Shown here one piece after another: positions 22,586 through 34,625 of a stretch of DNA of 64,000 bases (its first letter is position 1; the number at the start of each line of letters is the position of its first letter). Source of the stretch: Symbiodinium sp. CCMP2592 (lineage: Eukaryota > Sar > Dinophyceae > Suessiales > Symbiodiniaceae); assembly GCA_905221615.1 (NCBI GenBank), contig CAJNDT010005833.1, positions 473,906-537,905 on the forward strand, written 5' to 3'. The notes below the pieces were generated by a model. The model was not told where the DNA came from. It made no database searches and saw only the letters and a program-made list of their open reading frames with translations. A program made the position numbers and the translations under genes.

Positions 22586-25264
22586 CTGCTGGCTCTCCAT
22601 AGCAGCGACCAAGTCAGCGCCAAGCTCAAAGGCAACCTCAAAGCGGAGTTTAGGGCTTAGGATGTAAACTTAGGACGTAGGCTTTCTTGGGTCTGTAAGG
22701 GTCTAATACGTTCTTTGGGTGTTGAACGTCCTTTGGTCGGCGGTGCAGGGTCGAGGGTCTATTGCTTAGCGTTTAGGGTGGTAGGGCTTAGCATCATGAG
22801 GGAGCAAGCTCTGAAAGGCACAAACTGTAATGAACGCAAGATGCTCACGAATTGTGCTCCACATGGGAAAACGCTCAACCCTGAAGCTCAAGAAACTCCG
22901 AATACCAGACCCTGGTAAGCCCGAAACTCTGGAAACTTCCCACCTCCGCCGAAAAACATGCTAAATCCTCATCACGTCGCCCTTCTCTGCAAACTTCTGT
23001 TGAGGGTCTGGGTGCATGGCCTAAGGTTTCGGAAGAGGTTTAACACCTACGCAGCAACCCAGAATATAGGGGACGGAACAAGTAGCAAAATTGTTACTGA
23101 GGGTTCCTCATTGTTGTTGTTGTTCTTGTTGTAGTATTGAAACAAATAACACTAGTATTCCTTGGGTTCCTTACTGTTTTTATAGTCTTGACAACCCGAA
23201 ACGTCTTATTCAACGTCCTGAAAACGACTCAACCGAAACCCTAAACCCTGACTCATACTAGACTCATACCGACACCGCTTCCCGGCGAGGCGGTTGCTCG
23301 AATTAGGGGTCCCCGCAAAGACTTTCAACCATGGAACGGCCGCCAGAAAAGGGCGATGCTTGGGGATCCCTCATTAGTGAGTACCTGGCCAAGATGGGTC
23401 ATGGGGATAATTATCGGGGTTATGGGTGATGTTAAGTAGACTTACTAAGTTAAGAGAGCCTCACAGTATCAATGCCCAAGGACCGGCGGCAGAAGGGACA
23501 GCGCCCGCAGTGTCATGGTCGGCGTGGCGGGAGTCGCCAGGTACTTGAGGTAACCTCACCCGACGGTGATTTCCACCAAGAACATTTCCGCTGCACCCCC
23601 AACTCTGAAGCCCAAACCCAACCCCACAGCCACAGAAGCCTTGTCACCCTTATCGAACGTTTCCTGTCACACAACGAGTCATACGACTCAGGTTTAGAGC
23701 TGTGAGTTTAGGAGCCGCATGCCATGGCTCGGGCGCATCTGAGTCGCCTAGCTGCATTGCCACGAATCTTGCGACACATTTAAGCGGGAGAAACACATGC
23801 ACAAACGCACTGCAGTCAATCGATGGTGCTAACGTTGACCGTGCATTTGGCTTTATGGGACCTTCAAAAACACAGTTCTTGACCCCAGGTGCCTGTGAAT
23901 GATTGTAGTTATCGCCAAGGGTCCAAATACCTAATAATCATACACTCTCCAAAAGCCTAACTACTATCCTAGAACCGAGTACCCCCTAGTTATTGGGTCC
24001 TTTGGACCCGTGGGGTACAGGTAGTCAGACCCTTTTCCAATCATCAAGGTCGCTATATTATATCTGTTCCAGGAAATTACAGCAAAACCTGAACTTCCAA
24101 TCAGAGCATCAAATTCAGAGCGCTAAGGGTGCGTTAGGTTAGGGGAGCTTTTGGATTCGAGCTGTATTGCCTATGCTACAAAGTAAGTCAGGTTGTAGAG
24201 CTGAGGGGCTTACAGCTTGTTTACAGCGATTTGGCTTGTATGGCAGAAAGACTCCGGACGTCTCCTGGCATAGTAGTAGACATAGGCAAGAATGCATTCA
24301 CCCCCCACGGCAGTCGTCGCGGCCAAAACACCGCTTAGACACGGGGATGCTATGTATTCGGGTTTCCTGAAGTCCTGAAGCCGACAAACTCGAAACACAA
24401 AATCCCCAAACCCTGAACCCGAAGACCAGCCGAGCTCCTCCACTCTGAACCCTTGTCCTAAACCCGGCGAGCTTTCCGTGCATAATCTCTACCCAGCCAC
24501 TGGTGCTGTAAAACAGGATGGAGCCCACCGTCGCAGCTGTCTTCGCCTCTCACTACTGGGTTTAGGGTAGTAAGGTAGTAGTTTGGAGAGCTTTAGAGTG
24601 GATGGTTGGCGCTCAGGCAGTCAAGGAGCAAGCTCGAATGATTGAGGCTCAAACATCCAAGCTTCTGTGCTGGGGCTCCTCCACCATCAACCCTAAACTC
24701 CAAACCCTGGCCCTAAACTCTAAACTAAACCCTAGATTCACTTGTAAATACGTCAAGTGGAAGGGTCACTGCGGTGCCCCTGTCTTGGAGGATCGAGGCC
24801 GTGACTCTTTTGGATAGATATACCTTACACGAGATGCAAAACCAAACAACAGATGGATAACACGACAGCCGAAGAGATAGATGGGTGGATAACAGGATGT
24901 TAAACAAATCGACGAATCTACTAGGTAACATGGACGGATAAGCAGATAGACCAACAGGCAAACAAACGGACAGATGGATGGACGGACGGATCAGTTAGAT
25001 AAACAGATAACACGAACCGGGGTTTCAAAGAACGAATTCCGAATACGGGTCTCTAGGGGCGTTGCTCTGTGATGTCTAGGATGGATGCGATTTCTTGACT
25101 TTAGGAGCAGTTTGGTGGTTCAGGGCCTTAGGCTTCAAGCTTCCGGGCGTAATTTCGTAAACCAAGGAACCTTTCAAAAGAAACGCTCGCAATGACAAGA
25201 CCCCACCCTGGTGAAGAAGCTGGTGATGAGCAAGCCGTACGAGATCGCCGCAGCAGCGAAGAGC
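22586..25264 (-). CDS. ABCA-family transporter, transmembrane-domain exons
   Basis: Four minus-strand exons whose phases join: 25264-25207 (AISYGLLITSFFTR), 24546-24501 (AKTAATVGSILFYST), 23554-23484 (YLKYLATP ... LRALSLLPP) and 22636-22586 (VAFELGADLVAAMESQQ). The order FFxRAKTAATVG, then ..YxTSYL.., then LLPPVAF, then LGADL..xxE is that of the last membrane helices of an ABCA half-transporter just before its ATP-binding domain. Three of the donors are GT and the last is GC; the acceptors are AG followed by G. The module is on the same strand as the NBD exons ending at 9,364 and in the right order, so it is probably the same gene, but the linker (about 100 or more residues) between 22.6 and 9.4 kb was not recognised. 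Exons 5' of 25,264 were not found either. Antisense frames here are also open, but only the minus-strand reading gives a known family. Confidence 0.75.
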
Positions 25265-25269
25265 CTAGG

Positions 25270-27180
25270 TTCGGGTCTGGACGTCAGTGCTAAACGTTGA
25301 ACGCCCAACGATTTAAGGTTGCGGGTTTAGACGTTTCAGGATGTTTCAGGGTTAGGGCTTCGGGTTTCGGTTTTAGACCTACAGCTTAAATAGGGCCGGT
25401 TCAGGGTTTGGGGCTACACCCGATATCCTGCTGGAGCCCAAGCTTGCGTAGCTTCGATTATGTACGCCGGTTGTAGCAAACCGAGACCGATCTAAAGTTG
25501 GATTTGGTTCGGGTTGGAGCTTGCGGTTCAGAGTTTAGGGCTCAACGTTCAAGGTGGAACACTTGAAATTTTGGGGGCCAGGTTTTTGTTGTGTGCCCCG
25601 CCCTTTGCCGAAGCTCCAAAATGAGCCGCAACAGATTGTTCTTGGTTGAATTTTAGGAGGGCTAAAATATTCTAAAAATATGGTCTTTGTAATTTACTCT
25701 GAGGTTACCCCTAAATTGAACGGGAAACCGACGGGGACTGAAACGAAATGCACCTTTCCATCTATCAGTCCCGTCTCTGCAGCTCCGACCAGCGGCGACA
25801 CAAGAACTGCCGGACGTCGTTTCCACGACATGTCATTTGTGCTCCTGAAGACCTGCGCATGCCCTACACGGCCTACTGAAACCCTTCTGATATCCCGCGC
25901 AAAGACCCTTTCCAAGCCGCAAGCCCTACTAAACCCTTCAACAATTCACCTGCGTCCGAGCATCTTTTCCGCACCAAGCCCCAAACTCCAAACTTTCAGC
26001 TTTTGCGGGATTAAGGTTGCGGGTTTATTATGTTGGAGACATGGGCCCCACATAGAAAGATCATCCTGTCTGCAAGTGTAGACCTATTGCCACCGTTGTT
26101 CTAAACCCACCGTGAAGCCTGCTAATCTGACAGCCTCAGCAAGCCGTGTAAATCCAAATAAGCGTCCAGAAGAACACATGCTAAGCCCCTGCATGCAAGC
26201 TGCATGAGCCAGGCAAAAAGCAAACTGGGGCTGCTCCGAGGAAGGATCTGCGCCAGAAAAGTGAAGGAGGAAAGGTTTATGCCAGTTTAAGGTTTCAGAG
26301 TTTAGGGGTTTTAGAGCTAGAGGTTTCGAAAAACGCGGCTTAAAAGTTTAGGAGTTGAGGCGTTAGGAAGCTTGGTGTCAGGGATTACGGTTTCAAAATT
26401 AAGGGCTTAAGGTTCGAAGGCTTTATAGGGTTGCGGGGTTTAAGCTTTGGAGGGCTTTAGGGTTTGAGGTTTGAGCTTCTTAAATTTTATAGGATGCAAG
26501 GATTTCAGGGCGTAGGGACTTGCACCGCTGTACTGTTTGCCATATTGCTGCGGTGTGCATCGACCCAAGGGCTCGCCCACGGTGCGCCTTGTGCGCCGCG
26601 ACGAAGCGAAAACCGCACCGCAAGGCTGTCCAGTCTGCATGGCTTAATTGAGTCTTTTTTCACGTCGGACCGTCGGATCTTCAATCAAGTTCCTCGCAAA
26701 ACTTTGAATTGATTTAGCTTCAGTTGGACTGCATCGAAAACGTTTGAAGCCAGCAATGCTCAGCTTGCTCGCTCGCCATCTTTTGGGCTATCTCCTTTGT
26801 AGTCTGCGGCATGGCCCTTGACATGCAGCAGCAATTTGGCAAGTAGCCCCTTGACAATCCTTCCCTCCGAGGCGGCCTCACGCGAATGTTGTGGGGCCGC
26901 CGATGCAAATTAGCAGCTCCGATTCGACATGAATGTACAGAGTGCAGCGGAACCCAAAGAGGGTTCAGAAAAGCGCGCGGCGGGCCGTTGCAGATGTCCT
27001 TAACCCTGCACCTTTTAAACCCTTAGCTCCGACTATCAAACTAAGGCTATGTAATGCAAAAGTCGGGCTGCAGCATCGGAGCTGGGAGAACAGAGACACC
27101 CGCATCTAGTCCTCTGGCTATATGCCTCCGGTTTCTACCGTGTTCCTAAACCTATTGGACTAGAACTCTCAACATATACA
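25270..27180. other. Unassigned stretch between two minus-strand genes
   Basis: Expected to hold upstream ABCA exons but none was recognised. Coding-like pieces: 25,694-25,915 (minus, MSWKRRPAVLVSPLVGAAET), 26,500-26,710 (plus, with a hydrophobic AVLFAILL), and 26,720-26,810 (minus, TTKEIAQKMASEQAEHCW then stop). 26,480-26,930 is notable for lacking heptamers. Confidence 0.4.
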
Positions 27181-27187
27181 GTGTAAA

Positions 27188-29009
27188 CTATACCCGATTT
27201 CTTTTCAATTCTCCCAGTCCGAAAAATGAAAAATGCCAGCCTTCCTCATCCGAGGAAGCACTTCTCTCATCGTCTGCAAAAGCCCAGGTGCAGTCGTCTG
27301 GAAAAGAGCCTACGTGTAAATTGGGCTCTGAATCAAAGGCGCGGTGCGCTCGCCGCAAGAGGTTCATTTGCTCACTACTCAGCCACCTACGACAATGCTT
27401 GACCAAGTAGCGCGTGAGGCCGCACCCCTTACGCCACTTACCAAAGACATACGCCGGGCCCAGTGAGACCCAGTTCGTACTGCTGAAAGAAGTGAACGAT
27501 GGTGTTGAAACCGAAAGGGCGCTCGCGGAAGGTTTTGGTTGAGCCTCCAGGGAGCTAGGAAATGGGAAAACAAGAAAGAAGAACCTCAGACCCGAGACCC
27601 GGAAGCTCAGTTGAACCGCACATTTAAACGAAACCTAAAATCTATTCCTGAACCACCTTCTGCGCGGCTGCACCAGACAATGCGTCGCCGACGGTTGTGC
27701 TTCAAATCCATGTGGTGCGTATGCCTATAGTGCGAACCACGACACCTCTAAACAAAGAAGGGGTAATTAGGCTGTGATTAGGGGCGCCGAACGGTAAAGT
27801 CCCAAAATTAATGTGCTATGCTCATCAGTTCCGCAAGTCAGCACAACACGCCACAGCCCACAGTACGTAAATCAGTTCAACGTGCAGCAGTGCATTTTCT
27901 GGTTTCAATCCTGTAATGGGGGTAGAATCTCAACATGTCAGGGCTTCATGGCTTTTCATGCTTCAGGGCTACCTAGGGGCTTAAGATTTTAGCATGTATC
28001 GGTCCTGAATTTGGATGCCAAGTGGAATATGAGTCCATATAGGCCGAAAACATGGCGAGTTTTGCAACACGCGCTCCTTTCGAAGACCCTTTTTCGCCTC
28101 CCCCCCGTATGAATTTGAGGGTTCAAAAATGTAGGGATGTGGGATCTTGGAATTCTTAGGATATTGCGCGTTTAGGATGTTAAGAATTTTAGGGTTCGTC
28201 CCTTGTAGGTTTTGATGCCTCGGCCTGGGCTTCAGGGCAACTTGGGGCAGAAGGACTTCGGAACCGTAGCGGAATTCGGGACTGAGGGGCGGAGCTGGGA
28301 AGTAGGTGTGGCCGCCACATTGGAGAGGGAAGCAACGATTCTGCAACACGAGCCCCCTTTGGAAGATGCTTTTTCGGCCCCGCTGAGTTGCAATTAAGAT
28401 GCTGTGACATCAAGGACTAAGGTCAATTGGTTGGGTGGGTCAGGATTTTAAGATTTTAAGGTATGAAGTTTTAGGGTTTCACGATTTTCGGAGACTCGGG
28501 CGCTGGGGCTTGTAGAGTCTTACGAGATTTGAGCAGGATTGTCAGCATTTTAGGATTTGGGGGTCCTGTCGTTTAGGTTTAGCAGATCTGGTTTGTTACA
28601 ACCCGTAAGGTTAAAGCCCAAGCCTGCAAAAGAACTACAGCACTCGAAGCTAACTCTTCTTCGTGCTAGAGACTGGCCCACCGCGTTCCGACAGACCGTC
28701 GCTGAACCGACCTCCATGGCCGTCACCAGAGGCTCGCCGGGCTCGCGTCGGCCCGCTGCATGGCTGTCCGCCCAGCTGAACGGGCCCTCCCTCAAGTTTC
28801 AGGGTTTAGGGCTTTAAGGTTTAGGTTTTGAGGTCTGAGTGCTTATGCTGTTCGGGTTTAGGGCTTTCAGGATTAGGCCAAGGGGCTTATTGTTTGGGCC
28901 CGGCTGGGAGCTGGCAAGAGCGTCCAGCAGCACCTGGCGTCACCATCTCGCCTTCCTCGCTCCTGACGTGTCGGTGCTCACCATTCCGCCTTGATGTCCG
29001 GGCCGTAGC
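27188..29009 (-). CDS. Unidentified gene, 3' exons
   Basis: Minus-strand exons whose phases join at three well-defined junctions. Upstream pair: 29009-28982 (YGPDIKAE) into an exon from 28790 to about 28,670 (EGPFSWADSHAAGRREPGEP, later MEVGSATVCRNAVG). Downstream: 27724-27657 (HHMDLKHNRRRRIVWCSRAE), 27544-27442 (RPFGFNTIVHFFQQYELGL) and 27386-27188 (DDCTWAFADDERSASSDEEG, later HFSFFGLGELKRNRV, then stop). Donors are GT (GTGAGC, GTAAGT, GTGG), acceptors AG followed by G. The last intron is only 55 bp. The link from about 28,670 to 27,724 is not resolved. The C-terminus is acidic and serine-rich. I do not recognise the family and assign no function. The stop at 27,188 separates it from the ABCA exons below 25.3 kb. 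Confidence 0.6.
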
Positions 29010-29069
29010 CTCACACAGACAACTTAATCCATGCGGCCGGCATCCAGCGCGGAGAGTACCTCCCCCTTA

Positions 29070-30070
29070 GAACAACCACGACTGAACAAGAGACAACCAT
29101 GGCACGAAAGACATTAGCATCAGAACACATCAGAATCTAACAATGGGAACCCATTCTTTTGATCTTGCAAATCACCACCGTAAACGTCTATAACACCTAC
29201 TTGCTTTTAGCATCGACATATACATCTTAGTTCGGTAAGTCCAAGCATCATACAGAAGAGTAGATTATAAGTCCTGAACCCTGCACCCCTAAACCTGAAC
29301 CTCTAAACCCCTAAACCCTAATAATTACCCCGCCAATACCCCTAAACCCTAAACTAGACCGTCAAGTTTCGCTTCGAAGCAACAGGCCTTGAGCCTTGGA
29401 CAACTTTAGTTGAGGAAGCGCAGTTTCCGGGGGTTTAGGGTTTCGGGGACACTCTGGGTGTCGGGAAGAAGCTTTACGAGGGCACCGCTTGAAAGGGGAT
29501 TTGGGAGTTATGATTTTAAGTTTGCTTATAAAGTTTAGGGGTTCTGGGATGCATGGCTAAACCCCTTACCTGCCCTGGACCCCTGAACCCCATGATTGCG
29601 CATTTAATATTCGGGGTTCAATGCTCGGGAGCCCTGGTGCTTCAGGATTCAAAGACGTGGGGGAAGGAAACGTTAAACCGTAAAGGAGCCCTTAAAAGCA
29701 GCCCTAGTCCCGTCATGGAACCCCGTTAAAGGAGCCCTTCAGGGATTCGGGGTGTAGGGTTTCAGGATTCGTGGTCTTCGTCTTCGGGTTGCGGGGTGTT
29801 CTTTCTATCGGTCCTTTTCCTCTGGGGATTGTGGGTGTAGGGTTGAAAGGTTCTGAGACCCAGGTCTTCACCAAGATGTTCGAAGCTGACACGATGTCAT
29901 CGGACCTCATCCTCACTATATGCTATACTCGAATATGCCACAATATCCTAAAATACAGTATTCCATAGGATACGAAACTACAAGTAACATGCAAAGTAAA
30001 ACTCCAGAAAAGCACAACAGAGTCAACGCCAGAACATACCCGCAAACCCTGCCTAAACCTTACAAAACTT
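29070..30070. other. Mostly non-coding
   Basis: CCCTAAA-rich at 29,275-29,360, G-rich after 29,420. One segment, 29,850-29,912, is open on both strands (minus MRSDDIVSASNILVKTW up to a GTCTCA donor; plus TQVFTKMFEADTMSSDL). Confidence 0.4.
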
Positions 30071-30076
30071 ACGCGT

Positions 30077-31446
30077 TTAGCGGAGAAGTGCCTTGCCGCC
30101 AACCAAGATAATGACCACACCAGTGACAACGAAGAGGTACAAGATCACCTCGTGGGTCAAGAACAGAGTCTAAGAAAGCTGGCCATACGCACGGGCGGCA
30201 AAGCTCTAGAAGGAATTTATACGGGCTCTGTAGGAGTTTTCGAAGGGCGCAACCAGGCTTCAGTTCTATGAGGGCTCAAAAGCTACAAGAGCTATGTACA
30301 GGGCCTCACTTCAACAAGACGTACAAGGGTCCTATGCGAGCTCTTTACACGTCCTGTTACCGCCATGATGAGCATGGTACTGGTGACGAGAAAGAATATC
30401 ATGATGAACGGCTGCGAGTTGCGATGACGAGATGTGCGTGCTAGAGCTGCTGTTCACAGGTACATACACACATAAATATACACATACATATACAGGTATT
30501 TGGCACACATACATGTGTACCTGCACATGTGCAGAAGAGACACACATACATGCATGCAAACATACAACACAGTACATTACGTAACGTTGCGTTACATTGC
30601 AATAAAGACATACATGCTGCATACATACATACATACATACATACATACATGCATGCATGCATGCATGCATACATATATACAAGCATACATACATACATAC
30701 ATACATGCATACATACATGAATACATACATACATGACATGACATACGGAAATATAGACATACATACATACATACCTGTATATACATATATGTACGAATAA
30801 ATGTACATACACGTGCATAAATGTGCATTCAATCATCCAAACAGACATACATTGTATATCTGTGTATGTATATGTATATACATGTATGTATGTCTGTCTG
30901 TATGTATGTATGTGCAAACCGAGTGTAACTATATATATATATACAGAAATGTGTATATATATATATATACATATGCATATATGAGTTGAAGTGCACATGA
31001 GTTGTGATATATAATTAGAACATACAATCAATAGAACATACTTGAATCAAGTGTCGCAGACTATACACTATACATTAGTAAATACGGGGTAAATTGCTGT
31101 TATACAATGGACTACAGGTTGCATGGTAACACCATATGCTAAAGTATGTTGTGTTATGTACTTTGAATATCATATGATAAATGCTCTATACATAAGAGCA
31201 ATTATATATATATATATATAGATGGTGCAAGTTGTGGTGTCTCCTTACCTATATACTGTACGCAACATGATATCCGTTTTTTTCTACAAAAGTATGTACT
31301 ATGTATGACAGATGTTTACAATCTGTTATCGGCTGCTGATATAACCCACTATTGAATATCTGGCATGCAAATACTTTTATATCTTCATATACATTTACAT
31401 GTACACATACATATACTTACATACAGACATACATATGTATGTAAAC

Positions 31447-31483
<37 letters not shown>

Positions 31484-34400
31484 TGTATGTATGTATACTT
31501 ATAAACATGCGCAAAAACGTATACGTATACATCTACAAAGATACGCACACATACATGCAAGCATACCGACATACACACATACGTGCATACGTACTTACAG
31601 ACTTACAAACATGCAGACATACAGACGTGACGGATATGACAGACAGACAGACGGACAGACATGCAGGCAGGCAGGCAGGTAGGCATCCAAACACGAACCC
31701 ATAACGAGACACTCAACCCTCACAAGCCCAAAAGATCCCGAAAGAAGTAGGGACGTGCCTGAATAGATGAACAGTTAGATGAACTGCCGTACATCTGCTC
31801 ACCTCACGGATGACGTCTCTTATCCAATACCCTGGCGTGCACGTGCAAACTTGGTGCTCGTAGAAACTGAAATGCCATGCATAGTCATATCTTGGTTTAC
31901 ATCGGCAGCTGTCATAGCTGTGACCCATCCTGGTGGGCAAGGCTTGTCGTCCAAAGGTCGACACACACACAGTATTAGGAAGGTTGTTGTGTCTGTAGCG
32001 CCACGCAAACATGCGACCACACAAATGGCACCAAAGCTTACAGTATGAGCCCTCTTGTTTCGGTCCCTTTCAAAGCTCTCGGTTCCAAACCAAACTTTGT
32101 AGCCAAAAGGATCCCGAAAGATCCCGAAAGCCAAAAGCTGAAATCTTTTGAAACCGGCTCTGCAAATTCGAGCACGAGGGATCCTTGCCCAAGGTGTCAA
32201 AAATTCTGACTTTCGTGCATGAAATACCAAAACGTGGCACGAAACATGGGGGAAAACAGAACGAGGCCGGCCAAGAGCATGAAGGAGGCTGTCCAAATCA
32301 GTGTATATGGAATGACTGCAGTGATATTCAATAACCAAATCGAGTCGACGGGTTCGGTTCGCGGACGCGCCAGGAGGGTGTATAATTGCATGGCAAGCAG
32401 CCAGACTGGAGAGTAACACATAAAGATTCTTGCCCAGATCTTCCAAAAAAAACGCACACACGCGCCCGGCCGGTCGAGTCCAAGTTCCTTCGAAGCAACT
32501 CCAACAGTCCACATAAGAGTTAGCGCTGCAACAAGTGGAATGTTTGGTGCAGTAAGCCACACGTCCAGAAGCTCGGCATCTCCAGGCAGTGGTACTGCTG
32601 GTCCTCTGTAGAAATAGCGACCGAAGGTGCACATTGTCACACCTATCTGGCAACACAAGGCGCCCAAGCAAAGCAAGACGAATGGCCAAGCAAGGAAATC
32701 TTCCATCCATGTAATGGAATCGCGACCAATCTCAAAATGGACCTTGTGGCTGCGGTCCGAAAAGTAAGGGGTCCCTTTCGAATTTAGGGTCGGTGTTCCT
32801 AGCCCTTTCGCTACGGATGCTAATATGCCTAGCATCATTGGTATAATAAACAGAAGCAAATAGTATACTACATGTATACAATATGTGTCTATATACAAAC
32901 ATACATCTACGTACTTATAGACATTTTTAGATATACAAGCTTCATTTGCTCGAAAACCGGCCTCGCCGCCCGTCCTCCAGACCTCGTCCCGGGCACTCTG
33001 CAAGACGGCCACTGCCTCTTCCCCGAAGCAGTTGTCATCGAGCGACAACTTCAAGGCAGAGTTCTTGAAGAGGCCTGCGAAGCTGGCTGCCCCATCATCT
33101 GCAATGATGTTGGAGCTCAGGTCCAGCTTCTGCAACACGGAGTTATGGATCAAGGCATCGGCAAGGTGTTTGGCCCCTTTGCACTTCAGGACGTTGTGGG
33201 ACAAATCCAGAAATCTCAATTTGGTCTCCTTGCATGCAAGCGCTTCTGCCAGACCCTCTGCACCTACTGCATCCACCAGGCACCAAGTGAATGTTACGTT
33301 CAACAGCGCGCTGTTGCCTTTGAAGCCCAGAGCTAATTTGCGCACTGCGTCCCGAGGGATGCGAAGGTTGTTGAGATGTAGCTCTCGCATCGTCAACACG
33401 GTGGATAAGGCCTCCGCACCATGACAGTCAACCTGGCTGTTGCTTAGTTGCAGGACTGTTAGGTTCTTGTGAAGCGACAGCGCACCAGAGAGGATCGGGA
33501 GTTCGCGAGGGGGCAAAAGGGATAGCTCGAGCGTCTCGCACTCGTCCGCCTTCTCCCTGAAGACACGTTCCTGCAGCTTCTTCACGGCCTCGGCACTGTC
33601 TTGGTGCGTGAACAAAAGCTCGAAGTTGGCCACTTTTGCTTGAAAGACCTCAGGCGCCATGGGAGCTCGGGTCCAGGTCTCCGGAGATACGAACGATAGC
33701 GAGACAGTCTGTCGAGATTTGCTTCGCATGCTCGACCACTGGCTCTCAGCTTCACACCAACCACGCCGAGAATAGGGTGTGGCATTCTCTATGAGATCTG
33801 CCAAAGGCCGTACCTCCACCTTTCCGTCTTGAGGGACCCCTGTCTCTGTGAAGAATACTTGAACATGCTTCTGTCGATCAGCTTCTTCAAATGGGACCAA
33901 GTCTTCAATGCGGTAGGTCCAGGTGTACTCATGTGCATAAAAGAAGTGCATGTGCATCATTGTGTATTGAAAGCTTCTGTTCTGATGGACACTTGTACGG
34001 TAGAACTGATAAACCGACATGTAGTCCAAGAAATACCAGGAGCACTCGTCGTGCCAAAGCTGGGCCGTGGCGATCATCGCCAGTTGATTCCCCCTGGGAT
34101 CAGGATGTTCCCTAGTTTCCCACACGTGAGAGATGCCGATAATCCGAACCTTACTGCGATATGCTTCGTCCGTCTTCCACTTCAGTAACTCCTCACGTGT
34201 GACGAAAGCGTCCGGGTACTTCGAAGGGCCTTCCAACTCCTGGCGACGGATGAAAGTTTGCTTCTCCCCGTCAAGACGTGTCAGGAAGTCTCCCCGCACC
34301 AGGCGAATGTCTACCCGCTCATCCAGGAGGAGGTCGGCGAGCCCCTGAGGATCCTTCAGGTTTGTATAAAGCAGTCGTACCGGGTCCACCGAATCAGTCA

Positions 34401-34506
34401 CGCCTCCGCCTATGTGCATCGCGACACCCATCTCTTCATCGACATCTGGCTGATGAGGCTGCTGCAACACCGCTGCACTCTGTTTCAAAGTGCCCTGGCC
34501 CGACAT
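30077..34506 (-). CDS. HET-like / leucine-rich-repeat / multi-membrane-span protein (4 exons)
   Basis: Predicted 931-residue protein. Exon 1 (34506 to about 32211) encodes a HET-like domain (residues ~120-258: ISHVWE, WYFLDYMS, YSRRGWCEAE), an RNase-inhibitor/NLRC3-type leucine-rich region (~320-510, e.g. LRFLDLSHNVL, LQKLDLSSNII) and about five helices (545-565, 604-628, 655-672, 692-712, 724-752). Exon 2 (about 32157-31831) encodes a helix and the loop RPLDDKPCPPGWVTAMTAAD. Exons 3 (30440-30361, PFIMIFFLVTSTMLIMA) and 4 (30169-30077, VILYLFVVTGVVIILVGG then KALLR and stop) are two more helices. Phases agree at all three junctions and the total is a multiple of three. Without splicing, exon 1 alone would stop at 32,197. 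The start ATG follows an in-frame stop and a CCTTTAG acceptor that could be a trans-splice site. HET-like modules sense or signal in innate immunity elsewhere; here that is inference. Confidence 0.8.
30441..31830 (-). other. Intron of the HET-like/LRR gene filled with microsatellites
   Basis: GT donor at 31830-31829, CTCTAG acceptor ending at 30441. The interior is ACAT/CATA tetranucleotide repeats (mainly 30,470-30,980 and 31,380-31,600), TA runs at 31,205-31,222 and 31,448-31,480, and an AGAC/AGGC run near 31,640-31,680. Long open frames here are artefacts of the repeat. Confidence 0.65.
30470..30990. repeat. ACAT/CATA tetranucleotide microsatellite
   Basis: Dense ACAT and GCAT units with TA runs. 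Similar shorter arrays lie at 22,470-22,545, 31,380-31,600 and 62,750-62,870. Confidence 0.95.
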
Positions 34507-34625
34507 GATCGCGCGCCTTCCCTAAAGGATGCGCCGAAACAACTGGGGCCTCAAGGTACAGTCACGCATTCAACTGAAACGTGATGGCTGGTATTTGCTG
34601 AAGAGGCTGCTTAGAAATATCCCAG

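Noticed and set aside
23331-23429. Plus-strand ORF MERPPEKGDAWGSLISEYLA with a good start context
   Set aside because: It lies in the intron between two phase-matched ABCA exons (23,554-23,484 and 22,636-22,586) and has no family support.
30332-31704. Several long open frames of Tyr/Met/His/Cys-rich composition
   Set aside because: They are translations of ACAT/CATA tetranucleotide and TA repeats; they occur on both strands over the same bases and lie inside an intron of the HET-like/LRR gene.
32872-34584. Plus-strand open frames up to 154 codons
   Set aside because: Antisense to the well-supported minus-strand HET-like/LRR coding exon.
34500-34620. Relict spliced-leader sequence marking a retrogene
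   Set aside because: No match to the dinoflagellate spliced-leader string was found upstream of the HET-like/LRR start on either strand, and the gene has introns.
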